Assembly (NCBI GenBank): GCA_036513895.1
Contig: DATBYF010000059.1
Location: 46,464 to 110,463, forward strand
From: Palsa-147 sp036513895
Lineage (GTDB): Bacteria; Acidobacteriota; Terriglobia; Acidiferrales; UBA7541
Length of the DNA stretch: 64,000 nt
Direction: 5' to 3'
Each line of letters begins with the position of its first letter. The stretch's first letter is position 1. The notes below the pieces were generated by a model. That model did no database searches. It saw only the letters and a list, made by a program, of their open reading frames with translations, and was not told the origin of the DNA. A program made the position numbers and the translations under genes. Below are positions 59,468 through 64,000 of the stretch, in pieces.

Positions 59468-60283
59468 ATGGTTAAGCAGTACATCCTGGCGAGTGACTTC
59501 GACCAAACCCTGAGTTTCAACGATTCAGGGACTTTATTGGCTGAGTCTATAGGTGCGTCGGGTTTTGACAAAAAGGTAGCCGGCCTCTCTCAAATCCACC
59601 TGGTTCAGCAAGGCGCCGAACTCGCCTACCTGATCCTTCATGACCCTGATTTTCGCAAGGTTCGCCGCGACGATCTGATTGCCGCGGGCAAGCTCGTCCG
59701 ACTGAAGCAAAATGTGGCCCAATTCGCACGCCTGCTCGATCATCTCGGCGAGGGCTACAAATTTCATTTCTGCGTCATCTCGGCCGCGCCGCAGGAAATC
59801 GTGCAGTCGGCTCTGGAAGGGATTGTTCCGCCCGAACGCATTTTTGGAACCAAATTTGTTTACGACGATGCAACCGGCGAAGTCCAATCCATCGTTCGCG
59901 CCTCGGCCGGATGGGGAAAAGTCGCCGTGCTCGAAGAACAGCGCTCGAAGCTCCATCTCAGCCCCGATTGCGTCATCTATGTGGGCGACGGCAGCTCGGA
60001 TCTGCCGGTGATGATGCACGTCAATCAAAGCGACGGTCTCACGATTGCCGTCTCCGAGAACGAATACATTACGCGTGTCGCCAAGCGCACCGTGCTCAGC
60101 GACAACGCGATGAGCGTCCTCGTTCCCGTGCTTGAAGATGTTCTCCGCTGGGATTCGACACGCATCCGCAGCTTGTTCGCGTCGCAAGGGCTTGCAGTGC
60201 GCGATTGGGATAAGCGCCGGACTGATACGCTCTCCATTCACGCGTTCAGCGAATCGTTTGAAGCCGCGGAAAATCGGCCGTAA
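59468..60283 (+). CDS. HAD-superfamily phosphatase
   Basis: A 271-residue phosphatase of the phosphoserine-phosphatase-like HAD group. Motif I is DFDQTL (D10, D12), motif II is VISAAP, motif III lies near K in the middle, and motif IV is VGDGSSDLPVM. A helical cap (residues 20-110) sits between motifs I and II. Physiological substrate unknown. GGAAGGAG lies 8 nt before ATG 59468, and a GTAC dyad lies upstream. The C-terminal 60 residues are longer than usual. Confidence 0.9.
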   Translation: MVKQYILASDFDQTLSFNDSGTLLAESIGASGFDKKVAGLSQIHLVQQGAELAYLILHDPDFRKVRRDDLIAAGKLVRLKQNVAQFARLLDHLGEGYKFHFCVISAAPQEIVQSALEGIVPPERIFGTKFVYDDATGEVQSIVRASAGWGKVAVLEEQRSKLHLSPDCVIYVGDGSSDLPVMMHVNQSDGLTIAVSENEYITRVAKRTVLSDNAMSVLVPVLEDVLRWDSTRIRSLFASQGLAVRDWDKRRTDTLSIHAFSESFEAAENRP

Positions 60284-60495
60284 CGCAAACTCCAAACTCA
60301 CATCACATAGCTTTTGCGGATTGCGCATCGCCGGGCACCTTGCCCCGGCGATTGGCGGTTTTGCGTTCACTCGAACGCGCCTCTACGTCCTTTCTGCGTC
60401 GTTCGCTGTCATCGGACAATTCGGTTGCTCTGGCTCGCACGTTTGTATACAAACGTCCCGATGCGCGCCTCGCAAGCGCAACCGGAGATAGCCAA

Positions 60496-61689
60496 ATGGC
60501 TCACGACGAAGCTGCAAAATCCTCGCCAGCGACAAAACTCGTAATCCGCAACATCGGCATCATTCTTAGCGGCGATCTGGGCCAGCCGATTTTCGATGCC
60601 GACACCGTCATCTCCGTTAACGGAAAAATTTCTGCCGTCGGAAAGGAAAGAGATCTCGACACCGGCGGCGCAACAACGACCATTGATGCCAACGGATCCA
60701 CTCTGGCTCCCGGCCTCATTGACAGCCACGTTCATCCGGTGGCCGGCGATTGGACGCCGCGCCAAAATCAAATCGGCTGGATTGATAGCTGCCTGCACGG
60801 TGGCGTAACCACGATGATTTCAGCCGGCGAAGTGCATACGCCGGGAAGGCCGCGCGATGTCGTCGGACTGAAGGCGATGGCCATCACCGCTCAACGTTCC
60901 TTCGCGGCACTAAGGCCGAGCGGCGTCAAAGTTCACGCGGGCGCGCCGGTGATCGAGCACGGCATGGTCGAAGAGGATTTCAAATCTCTCGCGGAGGCTG
61001 GCGTGAAGCTGCTCGGCGAAGTTGGACTCGGCAGCGTGAAAGATGGAGAAACCGCGCGGCAAATGGTCGCGTGGGCGCGCAAGTACGGCATTCAAAGCAC
61101 AATTCATACTGGCGGCCCGTCGATTCCCGGCTCGAGCTTGATTGACAAGGATATCGTCCTCGCGGCCGACACGGACGTCATCGGCCACATCAACGGCGGC
61201 CACACTGCGCTGCCTGACGAGCAAATCACTGCGCTTTGCGAGCAATCGCCGCGCGGTCTCGAGATTGTTCACAATGGCAACGAGCGCGCCGCTCTGCTGA
61301 CGCTGAGACTCGCGACAGAATTGAAGCAACTCGATCGCGTAATTCTCGGCACCGACGCGCCCGCCGGCTCCGGTGTTCAGCCGCTCGGAATCATTCGCCT
61401 AATCTCGATGCTCTCGTCGCTCGGCGAAGTCCCCGCAGAAATCGCATTCTGCTTCGCCACAGGAAACACGGCGAAATTGCGCAAGCTCGATTGCGGCATC
61501 ATCGAAACGGGACGCGCCGCTGATTTTGTTTTCTTGGATTACGCGCAGCACTCGGCAGGAAAATCACTTCTCGAAAGCGTGCGCCTAGGCGACTTGCCCG
61601 GAATCGGAATGACGATTATCGACGGCGTAGTCCGCTCAGAGCGCAGCCGCAACACCCCGCCCGCTACCAGACTCCCCAAGGTCATCTGA
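60496..61689 (+). CDS. Enamidase-like amidohydrolase
   Basis: A 397-residue amidohydrolase-superfamily protein that closely follows the pattern of enamidase (Ena) of Eubacterium barkeri, which opens 6-oxo-tetrahydronicotinate in nicotinate breakdown. Metal motif: IDSHVHP (H78, H80); other ligands lie in GEVGLG, IHTGG, GHINGG and GTDAPAGSG. HGGVTTMISAGEVHTPGRP and the ending SRNTPPATRLPK are shared with enamidase. ATG 60496 is chosen because GGAG lies 8 nt upstream; the longer frame from 60340 has no ribosome binding site. The next three genes run the opposite way. Other nicotinate genes are not in view. Confidence 0.85.
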   Translation: MAHDEAAKSSPATKLVIRNIGIILSGDLGQPIFDADTVISVNGKISAVGKERDLDTGGATTTIDANGSTLAPGLIDSHVHPVAGDWTPRQNQIGWIDSCLHGGVTTMISAGEVHTPGRPRDVVGLKAMAITAQRSFAALRPSGVKVHAGAPVIEHGMVEEDFKSLAEAGVKLLGEVGLGSVKDGETARQMVAWARKYGIQSTIHTGGPSIPGSSLIDKDIVLAADTDVIGHINGGHTALPDEQITALCEQSPRGLEIVHNGNERAALLTLRLATELKQLDRVILGTDAPAGSGVQPLGIIRLISMLSSLGEVPAEIAFCFATGNTAKLRKLDCGIIETGRAADFVFLDYAQHSAGKSLLESVRLGDLPGIGMTIIDGVVRSERSRNTPPATRLPKVI

Positions 61690-61824
61690 AACGAACAACC
61701 TCGAATCAAGTTAATGGGCTATTACGCCGAACCGGCACTTGTAGCGCCCGGCTTCCGCGATTTGTGCGTCCCGACTCGGTCGGGAAGCCGGGCAGCCTTT
61801 GACTTCTTTTCACGCGAAGAAAAA

Positions 61825-62421
61825 TCACCGCAACCCATCTTCGCCTTTGATTTCTTCCTTCTTCAATCCACCCACCCGCGCCAGCGGCCGCCCGCTATCC
61901 GTCACCGCGACGGCAACCATAATTTCATTCGCGCGCGGCGCATCGTTAATCCGCACTTCCATCCCGTCAAAATGACTGCGCACAAAGGCCGCATCTTTGT
62001 GTCCCAGCGGAATATCGAGCGCCACACCGAGCCCGCCGCGTTTCTTCGAAGATGGAATCAGAGCCGCTCCTTTGCCGAGAGCTTTTCGGACAGGCGCGCC
62101 CAATTTCGGATGCAAAATCGCGGCCGCATGTTCGAGCTCGCCGTTCTCGCCCACCGCGGCTGCTTTGCCGTAGCTTTCGACGGACGTTCCTGCTATTCCA
62201 AGCGCGGCGACTGCCCGTTCCGTCAGTAAGCCGCCTAATTCTTCGCCGATGTTGATTAACTCGCTGAGATCTTCGACGAACTTTCCCGCGCATGGATTCT
62301 CGATCACGGCAACTGCGGCAGCGCGCCGCGTGGGCGGCTCGATCGCGCGTCCCATCTCGCTTCGGGTCTCTTCAACGAACGTAACCAGCTTTCGGATTTT
62401 TACTTTTCCAGTCGCCGTCAT
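61825..62421 (-). CDS. AA_synth (DUF1185) family protein, second copy
   Basis: A 198-residue protein of the 'amino acid synthesis' family PF06684 (formerly DUF1185). The conserved segments are VTFVEETRSEMGRAIEPPTRRAAAVAVIENPCAGKFVEDL and SHFDGMEVRINDAPRANEIMVAVAV with the end RVGGLKKEEIKGEDGLR; only positions are given here (about 12-50, 135-170, 180-198). The ATG overlaps the stop of the upstream paralog (ATGA). The biochemical role is not known; the name comes from a genetic screen, as far as I recall. Confidence 0.88.
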   Translation of the reverse strand: MTATGKVKIRKLVTFVEETRSEMGRAIEPPTRRAAAVAVIENPCAGKFVEDLSELINIGEELGGLLTERAVAALGIAGTSVESYGKAAAVGENGELEHAAAILHPKLGAPVRKALGKGAALIPSSKKRGGLGVALDIPLGHKDAAFVRSHFDGMEVRINDAPRANEIMVAVAVTDSGRPLARVGGLKKEEIKGEDGLR

Positions 62422-63002
62422 CGCAGGCCGTCCTCTCCCTTGATCTCCGACGCTTTCAAACCGCCGACACGCGCATGAACGCGCGGCCCCGTGGTCATCA
62501 CCAGCGCGAGCAGAATTTCATCCGCGCGCGGCCCATCTGCCAATCCAACTTCCATCGAATCGAAGTGGCTGCGAACGTATGACGCGTTAATGTGCGTGAT
62601 GGGAATATCGAGCCGCGCGCCCGGCCCTCCAACTTTTTTCGACGACGCGACAATCGCTTTCGCGCCACCAAGAATTTCGCGCATTGCATATCCGCCGGGA
62701 ACATGCCACAGCGCCCCGTGTTCCAGCTCGCCAGCCGCGCCGACAATGGCGCCTTTGCCGTAGCCTTCAACAACGTGAGAATTGCCGCCGAGCGCGGCGA
62801 CGAGTGTCTTCGCCATCTCAAGCCCAAGCGGCTTTAGGTCATCCATAAACCCAGCAATGTCAGCGACATATGAGCCGGAGAATGGATTTGTGATAATGGC
62901 CAGCGCCGCTGCTCGGCGCGGTGGAACGGCAACCGCGGGCCCGCCCTCGTGAAAAATTTCTTCCACGACCGTCACGAATTTTCGCACTCTAACTTCCAGC
63001 AA
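62418..63002 (-). CDS. AA_synth (DUF1185) family protein, first copy
   Basis: A 194-residue paralog of the next gene: KFVTVVEEIFHEGGPAV, PPRRAAALAIITNPFSGSYV, SYVRSHFDSMEVGLADGPRADEILLALVM and RVGGLKASEIKGEDGLR. The two copies share the same ending, EIKGEDGLR, and about half of all residues on inspection, so they are probably subunits of one complex or act on similar substrates. The TTG at 63002 has GAGGAGG at 7 nt and overlaps the UPF0280 gene by 14 bp, which implies coupled translation. Confidence 0.88.
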   Translation of the reverse strand: MLEVRVRKFVTVVEEIFHEGGPAVAVPPRRAAALAIITNPFSGSYVADIAGFMDDLKPLGLEMAKTLVAALGGNSHVVEGYGKGAIVGAAGELEHGALWHVPGGYAMREILGGAKAIVASSKKVGGPGARLDIPITHINASYVRSHFDSMEVGLADGPRADEILLALVMTTGPRVHARVGGLKASEIKGEDGLR

Positions 63003-63903
63003 CGACCATCCTCCTCAGATTTTCATCCGATGACGCGGCCAAAAATCTACAGTTCTCGCGCCGCGAGTAAACAACGCGAGTTTCTCCCTGAAGGCAAATC
63101 GCAACGGCAACTGCGAGTCCTTGAGCGATGCATTCGTCAGCCGTGGCCACTCCCGACGCAAGAGCAATATCAATTTCGGGAGCGGCAAGCTCACCAACAT
63201 CGCGAGTGACGAGCCGCTCGCCAAGATCATTGTCTGGAGCAATCTCGCAAGCCGCCAAGCGCGCGATCGCCGGATGCCCAGGCAAATTCACCGCGTTGGC
63301 GATAATCGTGGCCGCTGCGTCAGCTATCGCGGCGCGATCTGCGAGTACCGTCACCGCATCGGCGATGCCCAGCGAAAAGCTTCGCCCGCGCCATCCGCTC
63401 GTCGCAATTCCGCGCACACGATCACTCGCTTCGAGTCGCACAGTGCCAAATAACGAAGGCCGGTCCGGCCGTTCGATCATGCCGATTCGAAAATTCTCTC
63501 CAGTCGAAAGATGAATCGCGATGTCGCCGCCGTCATTCACGTACGCTCGCGAAAGCGAAGCAGCTTCTGTCATCACCTGCAGAATTTCCTCGGCCACAGC
63601 GCCGGCCACAGCGGCCATCGGCGTAATAAACATTTTTGCCGCGAACGGCGCAACAGCCTCCCCCATTCTGCGCGCCACGGGTCCTGAAAGTTGCGGCCCG
63701 TCTACTCGCGCAGCCGCGCGCAAAAGCGGCAACTCGCAGCACAATTCATCGAGAACCGTGACAAATCGCCGCGCCGCCGCGCGATACGCCGCTTCGATTT
63801 CCGCGCGTTCGCCGAATGCTTCCACGATCAAATCAATCGGACCATCGTGCAAATGCAATCGGCGATTGTCCGGCAAAAAACGAACGACCGGCGGCTCTCT
63901 CAT
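62989..63903 (-). CDS. UPF0280 (ApbE-like) family protein
   Basis: A 304-residue protein of the UPF0280 family, a relative of ApbE flavin transferases. RMGEAVAPFAAKMFITPMAAVAGAVAEEI, AYVNDGGDIAIHLSTGENFRIGM and RGIATSGWRGRSFSLGIADAVTVLA are the family blocks (about residues 78-220). The ApbE-like GDI segment is present. ATG 63903 has GAGGG at 10 nt. It heads a three-gene overlapping operon with the AA_synth pair, and the operon may continue from genes past the right edge. Role unknown. Confidence 0.88.
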   Translation of the reverse strand: MREPPVVRFLPDNRRLHLHDGPIDLIVEAFGERAEIEAAYRAAARRFVTVLDELCCELPLLRAAARVDGPQLSGPVARRMGEAVAPFAAKMFITPMAAVAGAVAEEILQVMTEAASLSRAYVNDGGDIAIHLSTGENFRIGMIERPDRPSLFGTVRLEASDRVRGIATSGWRGRSFSLGIADAVTVLADRAAIADAAATIIANAVNLPGHPAIARLAACEIAPDNDLGERLVTRDVGELAAPEIDIALASGVATADECIAQGLAVAVAICLQGETRVVYSRRENCRFLAASSDENLRRMVVAGS

Positions 63904-64000
63904 CGCTTCGCCACCCTCGGAGAATCCGCGTCAAGCAGGCGGGATTTTACCGGCCCGGACTCAATCGGGACGGACTTTACGGGCGCGGGACTATTCGATA

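Noticed and set aside
53919..64000. tRNA or rRNA genes
   Set aside because: No T-loop-like GGTTCGAATCC context with a cloverleaf was recognised here or elsewhere in the window.

Overview
The window looks like a chromosomal piece of a soil-type Acidobacteriota bacterium (class Terriglobia or close to it). This is inferred from several things: an acidobacterial pilin-like secreted protein, a signal-transduction-rich gene set, an Mla lipid-transport operon bracketed by STAS genes, an MglA GTPase, DUF5996 and DUF5808 proteins, and many short dispersed palindromic repeats between genes. No rRNA, tRNA, complete insertion sequence, prophage or CRISPR array was seen.

Layout. 1-8.5 kb: a partial phoU, two paralogous small membrane proteins with matching promoters, a repeat-rich zone (2.0-6.1 kb) with a secreted DUF4440 protein, a broken toxin-like remnant, a pilin-like protein and an aldo/keto reductase, then phoR-phoB. 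8.9-15.3 kb: a three-gene overlapping signalling operon (hybrid kinase with two receivers and HPt, MASE1 kinase, receiver-GGDEF diguanylate cyclase). 15.4-20.4 kb: Tat-exported ferritin-like protein, truncated SRPBCC gene, DUF5808 protein, trans-aconitate methyltransferase and citrate synthase. 20.5-25.8 kb: STAS-MlaE-MlaF-MlaD-lipoprotein-STAS, with mglA on the opposite strand. 26-43 kb: mostly minus-strand housekeeping and envelope genes (rhomboid-like protein, purB, LuxR regulator, WalJ-like hydrolase, SIMPL protein, M16 protease, cysteine dioxygenase, a tandem ThyX, rpmE, a membrane spermidine-synthase-like protein, GGDEF-PilZ), with efp and rlmN on the plus strand. 43.5-50 kb: a signalling block of PilZ, histidine kinase, NtrC-type regulator, PilZ, CBS protein and a receiver-less sigma-54 activator, with two candidate sigma-54 promoters. 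50.3-64 kb: metH, DUF1572, a formamidase-like enzyme, a serine hydrolase, small proteins, a HAD phosphatase, and at the right edge an enamidase-like amidohydrolase convergent with two AA_synth paralogs and a UPF0280 protein.

The main themes are phosphate sensing (phoU, phoBR), second-messenger signalling (two GGDEF proteins and three PilZ-domain proteins), sigma-54 control, and envelope lipid transport. The points most worth a second look are: the enamidase/AA_synth/UPF0280 cluster; the tandem ThyX with complementary loss of motif residues; dispersed palindromes that double as intrinsic terminators at several gene ends; an 85-bp repeat with three CGATTAGAA units; and three genes whose conserved N-termini can only be reached from CTG or ATC starts.

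All calls rest on reading the sequence and recalled family features; no database search was run. Coordinates of short sites may be off by one base.
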